A stretch of 64,000 bases of DNA from Microbotryum silenes-acaulis (Eukaryota > Basidiomycota > Microbotryomycetes > Microbotryales > Microbotryaceae). The notes beneath the pieces are model-generated. The model ran no database searches. It was not told the DNA's origin and worked only from the letters and a program-made list of their open reading frames with translations. The stretch is from positions 1,674,001-1,738,000 of the forward strand of contig QPFY01000002.1 in NCBI GenBank assembly GCA_003665825.1, given 5' to 3'. A program made the translations under genes and the position numbers. Positions 1-11,573 of this stretch are shown piece after piece (the stretch's first letter is position 1; the number at the start of each line of letters is the position of its first letter).

Positions 1-444
1 TCGCACTTCATGAGGCGCATTCAAATCCAAACTTACAGTTTTCCCGGTATAATGTGCCGCGCATCTCGCCATCGTCCTTAGACAATTGTTGATGCCATCC
101 TTGGTCACAGCCTCGTAGTACGCGCCGGCGACCACGTGCTGGTTCGGACGTGTCTTGCACATGGGCTGGAGGAACAAGCTACCGCCGAAGCCGTCGTCGG
201 GTTCGCCTCGGACGGGTGCCTTGAACTTGCGGATAATGTGGATGTCGTAATGTTGCCAAAGTTTCGCGTTGCGCTTGAACAGGTAGGCCTTTGCGACATC
301 AGCAGTTCGAGAGCGCCAACGGAACTTGGCGCTGCCGTATCTGAGCTTCTTGAGGAAAGCAGACTCGGCTTTCTCATCAGAGAAGTGAGTAGGAGTGTTG
401 TCATCCTCAGCGGAAGGAATGTTCTGGGGTCGGCGGACGGCCAT
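1..444 (-). CDS. hAT-like transposase relative, N-terminal exon (partial, runs off window)
   Basis: Starts at ATG 444 and reads 136 codons to position 37, where a GTAAGT donor (36-31) begins an intron that leaves the window. The protein resembles the N-terminus of the full hAT gene at 17254-19937. Both share the pattern F-S-x-E early, then ADVA-[KR]-A-[YF]-LF-x-R, W-x-H-[YF]-D and the block CKTRP-x-x-H, and both have a phase-0 intron at the equivalent place. This copy has an extra segment of about 17 residues before CKTRP. The segment looks like a BED-type DNA-binding module lacking the usual CxxC pair. Because the catalytic part lies outside the window, I cannot say whether the copy is intact. 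Recognition rests on similarity to the second copy. Confidence 0.6.
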   Translation of the reverse strand, partial: MAVRRPQNIPSAEDDNTPTHFSDEKAESAFLKKLRYGSAKFRWRSRTADVAKAYLFKRNAKLWQHYDIHIIRKFKAPVRGEPDDGFGGSLFLQPMCKTRPNQHVVAGAYYEAVTKDGINNCLRTMARCAAHYTGKTVSLDLNAPHEVR

Positions 445-746
445 GACGATGATGCTCGAGTGAAAGCCGGGATGGTGGTTGTCAGGTCGTGTGAGGAAGA
501 GCAGGGCGAGCCAGTGTTGTGACGAGATGAGATGGCGTGAGAAAGACCCAGACGCGCCACAACGTGACGCGTCACGCGTGACGACGAGTCAAGATAGCTC
601 ACTAGACAGCGCCCGGCAGCCGGCAGCCTCCCGCGTTGCTCACGCGTTCTCCAGACTAAGTCAGCCTGCCTAGCGCGCTCTTGTGAACGGCAGGTATCAG
701 TTAAAGGGCTATCTACCGAGTAACGACGCTACATCGCCTCCCCCGC

Positions 747-749
<3 letters not shown>
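445..749. other. Intergenic, upstream of the hAT-like exon
   Basis: No convincing gene. The region contains an interleaved MluI-type palindrome (alternating GTGACG and CGTCAC around 563-582) upstream of the minus-strand start at 444. Open frames on both strands here begin at non-ATG codons and show no recognisable protein features. Confidence 0.4.
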
Positions 750-784
<35 letters not shown>

Positions 785-906
785 CTCCGAGGCATGATCT
801 ATCCTATCTTGATCCTGCCCAGCTAGGATCAGGATCGATCTGATCCTAAAAATTAGGATCAGGATCTGATCTGATCTGATCCTATGAGAACCCTTGGGGG
901 GTTCTC
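750..906 (-). repeat. Poly-A-tailed, GATC-rich retroposon-like sequence
   Basis: Positions 750-784 are 35 consecutive T on the plus strand, a poly-A tail if read on the minus strand. Immediately 5' of that tail (785-906) lies a block with about ten GATC motifs, including the palindrome GATCCTAA-AAA-TTAGGATC near 842-860 and the stem GAGAACCC...GGGTTCTC near 886-906. A short structured body ending in a long A-run is what a SINE-like retroposed transcript looks like. No target-site duplication was identified, so a simple low-complexity tract is the alternative. Confidence 0.35.
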
Positions 907-1888
907 GACGTCGATTCCGGCATGAATGGCTTGCCTGTGGGACGTATGGAGGGTGTAAGTAACCTTTTTGAGCCAGAGAATGAATGGGCAGGAAGGGTCA
1001 TAGCGCTGAAGGGAAGGCCTTGGCTAGCTGGCCCTCATAGAACAATGATCACGGTCCCGAGTGGGCTCGCGCAGAGCCTCAAGTGGGGCGACACGTGACG
1101 AGCCGCGCCGAGCAACTCCGTTGGACACACTAGCGACTTACGTGTCAAACGAGTAACCGTCCATGGTGAAAATACGATAGTCAAGTGAATGACGAGTATG
1201 TGGAAGGAGGGATAATTTGAACTGTTGACCGTTGACCTTTACGAGTTTCTTGGTGGGGGCTTGCCCGAGTGGATATGCACATCGGGAGCCAAGCGATGCC
1301 CCACTTGCGAATCGAGTTCCATGTTCCGGCTCCGCTTCCGTGCTTTCCGGATTTCCCGGTGAGGTGAATTTGAGACATGTAGATCGCAGTGTCCATGCCC
1401 TCAGCGAGCATGCTAAATCGACGGAGACTCTCGCAGGTCGAGGCGTTACCGCACAGGTTATTGCCGAGTGCCCACACGCTTAGCTTGTTTCCGGCACACG
1501 GCCTATACAGCACGTGATCTAGACATCCAATGTGTGCACTACCTGCTACTACTTCACTCCCTCTCACCCATCTTTCAGTCCGTCTCCATAGCTTTTCCCC
1601 CACTCGTCGCCGACGAACTTTCCACGCCGTTCGTCAAGTCGCTCAAGAACCGAGACGACCGACGGTCAAACCCAATGACAAAAGTCTCAAAGGCCAAATC
1701 GTTGCTTTCTTCCCCTGCAGACTCAGGGTCTCCATTCTGGTTTCGCTGTTTGGTCGATGAGAAGGATTGCGCCAGTTCGATTGCGCTCTCGCGAACGCTA
1801 CGTTTGACGAAGCGGTGACCCTTTGCAGCTACGTCGGACTGTGATGAAGTCCGAGGGGAAGTCAGAACACAGTTCTCGCGCGCCACAC
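907..1888. other. Intergenic, no gene recognised
   Basis: Short overlapping frames on both strands show no family motifs. The right part (about 1700-1888) is expected to hold the 3' UTR of the RXT3 gene, whose stop codon is at 1889-1891. Confidence 0.4.
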
Positions 1889-4888
1889 TCAGACGACATC
1901 ACCAAAACTCACATCGCAGACTTCAATCCCTTCAATGATGAAACTGACTCCATCGTGGCCATTGCCCCAAGACCGACTTTTGATGCCCTGCCGAGGAGAC
2001 CCCTCGTATCGGACCAACGCCGGTGCGACGACGAGCTTGACGATCAAAGACCGCCCCTTCTTGCAAGCATAAGACTTCGCGCGTTCCAACAAGGGTGTCC
2101 GGGCTCTCAGCAACGCCTCTTGAGCCGCCGTAGGGTCGCCGGCTTTGGGCGAGCTCGAGTCCGACAGCCGCAACCACCCCGAATGCAGCAAAATGGCGAC
2201 CACGTCCGAGTCGTCGGTGTAAACGTCTGTTCCCCATACGCATCGCTTCCGTACCGCGTCCAAGTCCCAAATGCACGTCGGCAGAGCCTGGGTTTCGAGA
2301 GCGTTCGTGCCGGGCAGGGCGTGGCCATCGTACTCGAGAGGGTTACCTACTTCGAATCGGCACGTTGACTCCCCTTCTGTCATACAAGGTGCAAGGTAGC
2401 CTGTTGCAACGACGACTTCGAGACGACCACCGATATTGCGCCGCAGGAGTTGTCCGTCGATCATTTCAGCGGCGTTGAGCGTCGGATCGTAGATGATCCG
2501 ACCGAGAAAGAGTGTCGGATGACCCCATTCGGCCTCGTTGGCTTGTGCTGCTGATCGGATCGCCGAGATGGCTTCATAGACCGCGTTGGAATGTACGTCG
2601 ACCAAAGGGGGCCGGACGTAGGCTTTCCTCAGATCGACGACGGAGAAGGGAGGGATGAAGATTTCTACCAGTTTGGCCTTCTCGATGCTCCGGTTCTTTG
2701 ACGACTGCCCATCTGATCTCCGTCGTTTCTGACCCGTTGTCGTCGATGTAGATAAAGTCGCGGGCGAAGGCTCGACCGAGGCCCACGCGGGCGTACTCAA
2801 CGGTGCCTTCGACAGCGGAGGCAGAGTCGGCGGTGCGGGGGCTCCATTCGCGCCACTCCGGCCCAAAGACGTGTAGTCGGACCCAGGGTATCGGATATGA
2901 CTGCTTTTGCCATTCGTAGGTCGAGCCGAGGTCGATCCAAGCGGTGCCGGCTTGTAGCTCTCGGCCGATAGCCGCGAGCCAGTCGTTGTGCCCGTCGCAT
3001 TGGCTGATGTCGACGAGGATGATGCATAATGATGATCCGAGTTGGGTTTGGCTCTCGTGCTCTCTTCAGGTCGACCATGATCGCCGCTTGCGCTGTAGTA
3101 ATCAGGATACGGTCGCGACAAGGGCTGCTGAGGGGCGGAACTCTGCCTGGGCGCGTTGGCGGGCGGCTGCGAAGACGAGCCCGAGCTCGCGCCGGCGTTC
3201 GACCACGAAGGGAACGTGGGCGGGTACGACGTCGTGTTCGAGTTCAGCTGCCGATGCGTCGAAGACGAAGAAGATGAAGAATTGCTCTGGTTTGCATTCG
3301 GGTTGGCGCTGGCAGGTCGACCGAAAGAGTAAATGTTGGGGAAGAACGCCTTGTCTTGCTGCTGCTGCTGGGCCTGCTGCTGCTGCTGCTGCTGCTGTTG
3401 ACGCTGCTGAGCGCCAGATGGTCCGGCCGACGAGGACATGTTGGAATTACTGGACCCATAGCCGGCTGGTGTATTCGGCCCCGTTGACCAAGCAGATTTC
3501 GAGTACGGCGACTCGCGGGCATACGCGGACGGCAGCGGAGGGTAGGCGCGTTCGATTTTGGCCGACGACGACGAGGCCGATGCAGAGGAGGAGGAGGCAT
3601 TCGCAAGGCTAGGCGAGGTCGCCGAGGTCAACGACGGAGAGCGTTTTGATTCGATCTTGTGGTAGATTTCAGGGGACTGGGCTTTGCTGACGGTTGAGCT
3701 CATGCCAGCAGATGACGACGAGGGCGAAGACGTGGAGGGCGCCATGGGGCTCAGCGCCGGTGCTCGATGGTAGGAGGGAGCGGACGACCTCGACGAGTTG
3801 GCTCCCTTGCCGTCCGAGCCCGAAGACGTTGACGAAATGAGCGGAGGCAGTGTCGGCGGATGAGGTGTCGAGGCCGGCAGCGTCGGAGGCGCGGGCGCGA
3901 CGACGGACGGGGGCGTGGAGCTGCTACCACTGGGTCGATCTCGCGGCGGGCCCGATAACATCGATGACACGCTCATCGGGTTGGCACGATATGGTGGGGA
4001 GGCGGCCGCGGGTCTCGATGCAGCAGTCTGTGGCTTGTTATTGTTGAGAAGATTGGTGTTGTTGTTGGTGTGACTACTACTGTGGTGGTCGGTGTGGTAG
4101 TTGGCGGGGCTGTTGCTGCCACTGCTGCTGTGGCCGGTGCCGCTGTCGTGGTGCGTGCTCGCTGAGCCGTAGAAGGCCGGGTGGTGGGACGTACTCGAAG
4201 AGCTGGATGTATGCGGTCTCGAGTGGGCGATCGCGGGTCCCGGCGCTGGCGACCCGGCTTGCGCGTGTGTGTGTGACGACGACGCCGCCGCCGCCAACGA
4301 GGTCGAATGCGAGTACGAGTGCGAGGTCGAGCCTTCGGCTGAAGAGGATCGAGCCGAATTGCCACCGGTGCCGTTGAACGGAGGGATGACTGATTGTGAT
4401 ATCCGAGCGGGGAAAGGGGGTTCCAAGCGACAAAGAGAGGAGACAGTCCATCGATCAGCGCTCAGCACAGAGCGTTTCCCAGTTAGTGCACCCAGCAGCG
4501 AGTTCGACATGAGTCGGCACGCGCAGTTTGAAGCCCGGGAAGAACCCCGGTTCATCAGTGCTACTCGGCGCCGAATAGCCGACGTCACACAGCAGCTCAA
4601 CAACAGCTTCCACCCCATCAGAGGATGTCACTCACCTGCGAGGGAACTGTAGGGCCTCGTGGGGTGCGAGGAGGGCGCCGAGAGTGTGTTCGTGCTCGTG
4701 GCAGACGTGCCTGACGGAGCGGCGGCGCCCCCGCCATTCGGTTTCGTCGCGGCGGCGGCTGTTGAGATGGAGCCGCTCGTCATTGTCGAGTTCGATGCCG
4801 CGGTCGTCTCAGAGGGAGCAGCACCAGCAGCAGAGGCGTGCAGAGGCATCGAAGGCAAGCCCTGTCGCATAGAGGTGGGGTCAGGCAT
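1889..4888 (-). CDS. RXT3: Rxt3-like subunit of the Rpd3L histone deacetylase complex
   Basis: Two exons, 4888-4636 and 4389-1889, joined by a GTGAGT...CAATCAG intron with matching phase 1, give 917 residues. The start is the first ATG after a frame that otherwise opens only with TTG. Residues 1 to about 640 are low complexity, rich in Ser, Pro, Ala and His, with a poly-Gln stretch near residue 410. A basic motif (KRRRSD) near 640 could be a nuclear localisation signal. The C-terminal 250 residues form the conserved Rxt3 domain: an EIFIPPFSV-type strand, then WGTDVYTDDSDVVAILLHSGW, the hallmark of the family. Rxt3 proteins act in the nucleus in the large Rpd3 complex (Rpd3, Sin3, Sds3, Pho23, Rxt2), which represses promoters. 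The divergent low-complexity N-terminus is much longer than in yeast Rxt3. Confidence 0.85.
3353..3410 (-). repeat. CAG/CTG trinucleotide tract encoding poly-Gln in RXT3
   Basis: Repeated CTG on the plus strand (CAG on the coding strand), interrupted by GCC and CGT codons, encodes a glutamine run broken by Ala and Arg inside the disordered N-terminal part of the Rxt3-like protein. It is a likely length-polymorphic site. Confidence 0.8.
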
Positions 4889-5247
4889 CGTTCGACTCGG
4901 CTGAATGGCGCTGGACTGGACCGGGCGTGCGAGCGGTGGTTTGGGGCTGAGTGTAACTCGTGAACGCGTGAACGCGTGAGCCAGCGAGCCGATCGGCGGC
5001 GCTTGTCTATTCAAGCGCTTTCGACCGCCGCACCGAGACTTTCGAACAGGAGGTCAATCCGGTAATCACAATTTTGAGCTTATCCGAGGAGAAAAGAAGC
5101 CGGAAATACTGTTTAAGCGCAACTATGATTCACACGTATTCTATTCCACTAAGCTGCACTCCACTAAATCTGCCCAATTTCACCCGCGATGTCTGTGTAA
5201 GAAATCCGACGCCACCCCGAAAAATGGCGAACATCAAACTATCCTCA
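4889..5247. other. Intergenic between TAZ1 and RXT3
   Basis: Upstream region of RXT3 and 3' UTR of the tafazzin gene. No additional gene is seen; the frame on the plus strand at 5074 starts without ATG and overlaps TAZ1 antisense. Confidence 0.5.
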
Positions 5248-6551
5248 TCATTCCAGTCGATTCCATCTTATCCGATTCGATTTTTGTTCCAACATTTTCT
5301 CCAGCCTCCCATCGTTGCCCAACTTCATCAGCTCGTCCCTAATCCGCGCCGCCAGCTCACTCCTCATCGCCGCCAAACCCTCGGGTTCGACTCGAAGATC
5401 CTCCTTGACGTCGTTCCCATATGTCGCCGGTCGCCAAGGATTGGGGAAAATGGTTCTATATTTGGCCATGAGAGGATCGATTGCCGAGTTGATCGAATTG
5501 CCGAACATAATGGAGACGTTCTTCCCCGGCCGAGGGAGCATTCGGGGCCACCCTCGTCGCTCATCCATCACTTCTTGGAAACCTGGTCGGCGGGAAGTGG
5601 TCGAGAGGTTTTAGGAGCGCTCCTAGGCTGCCGAGATATTTGTTTCTTCTCACCTTTGATCCATACCGGCACCACATGGGGCATTCTTTCCGGATCCGTC
5701 TCGAACAACAATCTCGATATCCCCCACTTGAACCTCCGAAGTTCGTTCAAGGTGTCTTGCTTGATCATTCCTTCGGGAAAGACGTGCACCTGTTGCACTC
5801 GAAAATCAGATCCAGACAAAATAATTGAACTCAGGCTTGAGATTGGAAAGAGAGATGTCGCATTGGGAAGAACAGGGTAAGGACTTTCACCGCCACTCAC
5901 CCACTGCCCGTCGTTGAGCTTCTTGGCCGCACGATCGATCGCTTTTTGGTAGATGCCTTTCCCGCGCAAAGTCTCCATGACCTGGCCTCTCGAGAAGAAC
6001 CAACTATCCCACCTGTTGCGCCGCCGAGAGCATCGTCAGGTCACGCAGAGTGTATATCGGCGGAAGTGGAAGAAAGGCTGACGAACTTTCCAGTGAACAT
6101 CATGTCGCTTGCGCCTAGTGTCCATCGAGTGGTTCGAGTGTCCGTGAAGAGAGATATGGGTAAACAACCCCACATGAAAGGCTCATCAACGCTGTGCAAT
6201 CGGGCCAAGAGGACCAGATCAGCTTCCCTTTCGACCAAGACTTCGGGGAGCGGATGTCAGAGGATCGAGCAAGAGCGCGCCACGGGTGTTGGACGAGTAG
6301 CTTGAATAGGTTCTTACACCGAGATATGATTGGCAACTGATATGGAACGGACCAAAGCAAAGTATCAGCTTTCCACTTTACCCCATAAAGAGGGCCACTC
6401 TCAGGAGCAGCCACTCACTGGTCAGAACGCCTCGATCCGAATTGAGCTTGTCCAAGAAGGTCGGCAAGCCTGTGACGCGCACCTCGTTACACCATTGCTT
6501 GAGGAACACCTTGGACACCGCTCCAGCGGCGGTGGGGATCAGCATCGACAT
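5248..6551 (-). CDS. TAZ1: Tafazzin, cardiolipin-remodelling transacylase
   Basis: Six exons: 6551-6419, 6336-6318 (19 nt), 6191-6087, 6003-5901, 5789-5654 and 5582-5248; phases close at every junction to give 276 residues. An in-frame TAG lies just upstream of ATG 6551. Tafazzins are mitochondrial acyltransferases that exchange acyl chains on cardiolipin. Visible family signatures are NHISVVDEP, which contains the catalytic H-x4-D and is mostly encoded by the 19-nt exon, then RWTLGASDMMFT, RGKGIYQ, VHVFPEG and FKWGISRL. The length matches fungal tafazzins (about 260-380). The intron after residue 'FTG-N' uses the unusual donor GTTCGT. No cleaved presequence is obvious, as in other tafazzins that are anchored by a re-entrant helix. 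Confidence 0.93.
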
Positions 6552-7028
6552 GCTCTTCTACACACGCCCACGAAGAGTCAAACCGGTATGTTGGGGACGA
6601 AGCGACGCACGTATTTGGACTCTGGCGCGTGAAAGTGAGACTGTGAGAGCGGATCGTTGCTTGCGAAAGCGGCCAAGCGACAGCGGCAGCTGAATCGGCC
6701 AGAGGGCCGCCACTTGAGGCCACTTGTCGCCGATTAACTCCTGGGCGGGCTGGTCAGAGCGCCAACCGAGTCGGGCAAATAGATGACTGATTGTCGAGCC
6801 TCGGAGTAACATCCACTGAGAATGAGATTCGAGACTGTCCTGTCCTGCCCTGTCCTCAGAACATCAGAAAGTAAAGTTGTGGTGGGGAGTAAAGACCAAG
6901 ACGTCGAACTCTCATTAGGTGCTTCAGCGAGCTCAGTCGGCCCGCACATTACGGTTGGCACGGCCTCTCTAAGATACACACACCTGCAGGGGACGACTAC
7001 GAAGAAGAACCGTGTCATTGCGGTTCGA
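6552..7028. other. Intergenic between the RRM gene and TAZ1
   Basis: Expected to hold the TAZ1 promoter and the 3' UTR of the RRM-protein gene. Several short frames on both strands begin with non-ATG codons and none shows a recognisable domain. Confidence 0.45.
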
Positions 7029-8843
7029 CTATTTACGACATCCTAGCAACAAGCGATTGGTTCTTCTGTGGCTGCCGCGGGGCGTTCCCCCCCCCCTTCC
7101 TGAATCCCCTTGCTTCCCAGCCGTATGACCCCCATGAATGTTCCCTCTCCCTCCACCAAGCCTATCAAGTAGCGAGACGGGGGTCTGTGTCTGTATCTGC
7201 GCCTGGCCGTAACCCTTGGGCCCCATATGAGTATGTTGATCCGAGCGTGAGTTCTGGGCAGCGTACATCGGTCCATGCCGTCCTCCACCACTGCCTCCTC
7301 CCCTGGGTCCTCGAGAGGGTCCTGATTGGTTGCGTGCTGGTGGGACAGTCGAAGAACGAGCCGGTGTAGGCTCCGACATGTCGACGTCCATGCCGTTGTC
7401 GTCGTGCATGGAGCGGCCGTGCTTCGCGTATCGCGTGTCGGCGAATCGAGTCGGTGGATCGGGTTTAGACCTGTGAGGAGTGGGAGAGAATAAAGGCGGC
7501 AGAAAAATGAATTTGATACTGCATTATGGGCTCAGACACCGTTGGGCGGCCATGTGCAACGGACCTCAGTGGCTGGTTGTGCGACAACGGTGCAGAGTAT
7601 GAAGCCGAGACAGAGATCGAAGATGACGGAGCGGTTCCGAGGATGTCGGTAGAGGTGGCAGGGGGAGGTGTACGTTCGACTTGTTTGACCGTCAATTCAC
7701 GACCGTCAGCAATCGCGCCGCTGAGAAGGGGTTTCGGAAAATCAGTTCTCTCGGTACTTTCCATTGAGATCACGAGGGGCAAGAATGGACGAACTGTAGC
7801 TTAGCGCAAGCGTCGGCGGCATCTTCGAATCGTTTGAACGTCAGTCGTGCGATGAGAGGATCATCTTCTCTTGCCGTGGCCTCGTTGACGATGAAGCAAA
7901 AAGTCGTCTCGCCATACGCGCCAAAAGCCGTCTAAAAGATAGGCAAGGTTGCGTCCGCCGCCAGCAACACGTCAGCGACCATGATACAGAAGATAAGTGT
8001 TAAGGATCAGATCAGATCTTACCTGCACGTCATCCGCGCTCGTACCATAGACCAACCCCTCGACTTGAATCACAAAGCCCTTGCCTTCAAAGTCGGCGAT
8101 CTTCTTCTGCAAGCGGGCATTCTCCTGCTGCTGTTGCAAGGTCTTCTTGGCCTCGTCCTCAGCGAGCTTCCTTAACCTTCTCTCCTCGTGTTCCTTGTGC
8201 TGCTGAACTTTACGTGCCCTCTGTTCGTAGGCGGGGTCGTGGTGAGGGGCCGCAGGCGCGGAGGAGGGTCGAGCGGCGCCGGTGGATCCGGAAAGGAATC
8301 GATCTGCCAGATCCGCCGCGGTGGAGGAAGTGTTGACGGCCACAGGTCCGGCGATGGCGGCGGGTGCGACGTCTTCGGGTACGTGTTCGACTCGTCTCAG
8401 CACCTCAGGCGCTGGTGGATCGGCGTGAGGGAACAGCCCTTGGTTCAGGCGGATGTTGTATCGCGACGAGCCCTCGTCGAACAGGTCGGCGCGAACGCCG
8501 TCTTGCTTCCATGACGAGAGCGTGCTGGGGTCAGGTCGAGCTTGCGACTATGTAGATGCAAGGTGGTTTGCGGTAGTAATCGTGGTGGGGTCGGTTATTT
8601 TCGGCGAGACACAATGGGACCGCCAACAGCGAGAGCAAGCAAGTCATTGGCGGCGACGGTCAACGTCAACAGAGAGGTGGGCCGAGGGGAAGAGCGTGAG
8701 CGAGCCATTCATAGCATGGGAACACGATCATGCTAGACGATGTCGAGGAAGCGCGTGTAGAGCTCGACGTACATAGGGTTCAGCTCGATGCCATGAGGGT
8801 GAGTGCGAGCGATCAGGTCCCAAACGAGGTCGCTGCGAGTCAT
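7029..8843 (-). CDS. Uncharacterised RRM-domain RNA-binding protein
   Basis: Proposed exons: 8843-8739, 8547-8023, 7931-7795, 7720-7538 and 7470-7029 (463 residues). Phases close, but the first intron (GTCTAG donor) and fourth (GTCTGA donor) are weak and the start could lie further 5'. The N-terminal 90 residues carry a compact module (LVWDLIARTHPHGIELNP... and SSWKQDGVRADLFDEGS) that I do not recognise. An Arg/Lys/Glu/Gln-rich coiled coil follows, then one RRM with a strand GFVIQVEGLVYG, loop FGAYGETTFCFIV and RLTFKRFEDAADACAKL. The C-terminus is Gly/Arg-rich with a SLLDRLGG motif, as in many mRNA-binding proteins. The third intron again uses GTTCGT. A nuclear or mRNP role is inference; no specific orthologue is claimed. 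Confidence 0.65.
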
Positions 8844-11573
8844 CCAAGGCCGAGGACGCGCGGCCACCCAAGCGTGACATGATCGGAGCCATGTTGACCA
8901 AGCCCGGAGGAGGTGCTGTCGAGTACAGGACACGTGGACACCAGAGGGAGATGAAGCGAGCGAGCGAGCAGGAGCGGGGCGAGTAGGCGCTCGACCGCGT
9001 TAGGTGCAGCAGGGCAGGACAGGACCCCCGAGAGCCCAGCCAGAGGCGGCTCGCAAATTTGGACATTCTGGGGACCGGAAAATTGGCTAGGCAGCCTGCA
9101 AATTTGGACATTTTTGGCTCAAAATGGGTCGAGGCTCACCTCCTTTTTGGACATTTTCCTCCCTCCGGTCGAACTTTGAAGCGCAGACCAGGGTAGCGGG
9201 AGGGTCGCGCTGTTTGCCTCTGGAGCGCGTTCGTGTCTGCATTTGCTGTAAGGTATGCGCCTCTGATGGGCATAAAATACAATCTGTCGTTCTTGACCGC
9301 TAGGCTAAAAGCAAGTCGTAACTAGAATGCTAGCTACTCAGAGGCTACTTATGGGGCTGTTCCTGTGAGGCATCCCCTTCAACATTTGCGATCGTTTATC
9401 GTTTTTTGATCGTCTCTCGCTCGGAACGCTGACTGGTCGAGCTACGTCTCCCTTTCTTCCTTTCGATCTGGAAGCTCTCTCGTCGAGAAATATCTTGCTT
9501 TACCTAGTCGGTCGATAGATTCACAGAGTTTGCCGCCGCCGATTCTCGTCGGATTCTTTGGAACCGATCACCGAAATCATGGCACTCGAAGAGCTCTGGG
9601 CATCAATTCAGGAGTGCAAGGCTCGCCTTGTGTCTCTGTAAATCACCCAAGGGGGATTTGGTGGGTATGATTGATTCTGATTCAGGGTCGATGAGTCCTA
9701 CACTACTGGCCTAGCCAGTGTGCTTGACTGCATTTCCTCCGACCTTTCCAGAGATTTCTAGGTATTAGGATACAGCGCGCGGCTGAGAACCTTATTTTGT
9801 CGTGCATTCTTATATGTAGAGTATAGTGTCTTTTTAATCCATCAAATGACAAATGATAAACAAAGATGAGATCCTATTCGAGTCCATTTCCATTTTGAAA
9901 AGGCTCGTTGGCGGTCGCGCTGGCAGCGCTGTTGGTGCTTGGTGCGCGCGCGCAACCTTTCCCGCCCGCGCGCGGCGGTAATGCAGTCTGCGCGTAGCGC
10001 AGAAAAATTTCTGAGCATTGTACAGCTGGCCGTGGTGGCATTAGTACTAGCCCGCCGGCTGCTCGACTTGAGCATTCAGCCGCTGGCTGTACTACCACAC
10101 ACGTAGCACTGAAACTTGAAATATGCTCCCCTGAAAATGTGACATTGCCTGTAAAGCATACCCGCAGTGCGACACGAGTCCTCTGCGTCGGCGCAGACGC
10201 GGAACGGGAAACCGAGTGCGAAAATTCGGCTCGCATCAAGTCGCCTCGTGGGAGCAAAAAGATTCGATACGAGGGAGATCAGATTGCTAAGCATGTTTCG
10301 ATGAGCACGATTGTAGAACCTATGGCGAGCTCTTTTTTTTTTCTTTTTTTCTTGTTTCTCATTGAAGCCGGGAGGCGTAAATTGCAATGAGCGATGGAGC
10401 GTGAGACCCCCAAGCCCAAAGGCGGAACACACAAACGGGGCCACCACCACTCGACGCGTTTACCCTTTCGCCGTTCACCACGCCCGACTTACCAGGATCC
10501 ACGCCGCCACACTCAGTGGATTCAACCACGACCTCCAGCACACCTTGATCCAGTATCTTCTTCTACACGTCCCTCTGGTCTCGGGACCGGACTTCTTTCG
10601 ACTGCTGCAGCGCCACCTTTTCAGCACCGACGTCGAGCTTGCTCCCGCCAGTCGTCACATCTCTCCGCTCGTCACCTGCGAGTGGTCGGCTTGCGTCGTT
10701 CTGCGCTCCTCCTTTCGGTCGCCTGCCGGACCTTGACTTTCTGCGGTAACCTGACTGCTGGTTATACGAACGAACGAACGATTCTGACTTTCACCTCTGG
10801 ACTCCCGAGGTAAGTGACGAGTCGCTTTTGCTCTCTTCCTCGTTTCGGTCAGGCGAGTCTCGACGGAGCCTGCAGCAGTTGCGCTTCCCTCTGCGGGCCG
10901 TCAGGCGCGCTTTGCCTTGGGGTCCAAGCCCTGCTGCGCGCCGCGCGCCGCGCGGGCGCAGGTCGGCGATCCCATCAGCACCTTGTCGCGGTGCATACAC
11001 CCACATGAGACACCCCGGTCGTGCAGTCTCCACATCTACTTGTTCACTCCCTTGTACACAACATGACACTGACATGAATTTTTGCTCTCCTCATTCGTCG
11101 CGCTGTTTGCCGTTCACCTTCCTCTTCGCTGATCGCAACGCTAGCGCCTCTGTCTGGTAGTCGCCTCGCGCCTCTATTTGGACTCGGTGGCAACGCGTCG
11201 TCGATCTGGCTGGCGTCGTGACCGTGGTCCTCACCGCCCCAGTTCAGCGCACTGCAGTACGCCCACAGCCATCGCATTGGATCAAACTCGCTTGTCGACG
11301 TGTCGTATCAGCTAGTGAACCATTATGTGAGTAGTTGATGCTTCCGGCGTGTGTGCATGCTTGTGCAGCTCGAGCTGACTTTGCCGCGTTCCCCTTACGC
11401 TCCGCCTCGCGATCGACCCTTTTGCCTTTGCCGCGCTCGCGCTTCGCTCGTCGCGTCTTGCTACTCGTGCCCGCTTGGCTTCCGTCCGCTCACTCCCCCA
11501 AACCCCCATCCTGACACCCTTTTCCCACCGATCTTATTCACTTTGTGATACTTGAACCGTCAACAGTCACGTC
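8844..11573. other. Long gene-poor divergent interval
   Basis: About 2.7 kb between the minus-strand RRM gene and the plus-strand forkhead gene. It contains three TTTGGACATT boxes (9054-9155), a short ATG frame of 20 codons (9579-9641) preceded by CT-rich sequence, poly-T tracts near 10332 and a GTAAGT at 10810 that might start a leader intron of the forkhead gene. I see no protein family in any frame. The right third is probably the promoter and long 5' UTR of the forkhead gene. Confidence 0.4.
9054..9155. repeat. Three TTTGGACATT boxes upstream of the RRM gene
   Basis: The sequence CAAATTTGGACATT occurs at 9054-9067 and again at 9099-9112, and a third TTTTGGACATT lies at 9145-9155. The spacings are about 45 bp. 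The boxes sit 210-310 bp upstream of the proposed start of the RRM gene and could be operator-like sites or the remains of a short duplication. Confidence 0.4.

Noticed and set aside
9250..9660. Possible LTR plus short gag-like start (20-codon ATG frame at 9579)
   Set aside because: A TATA-like GCATAAAATAC and CT-rich leader precede the ATG, but no paired LTR, target duplication or longer gag frame is visible.
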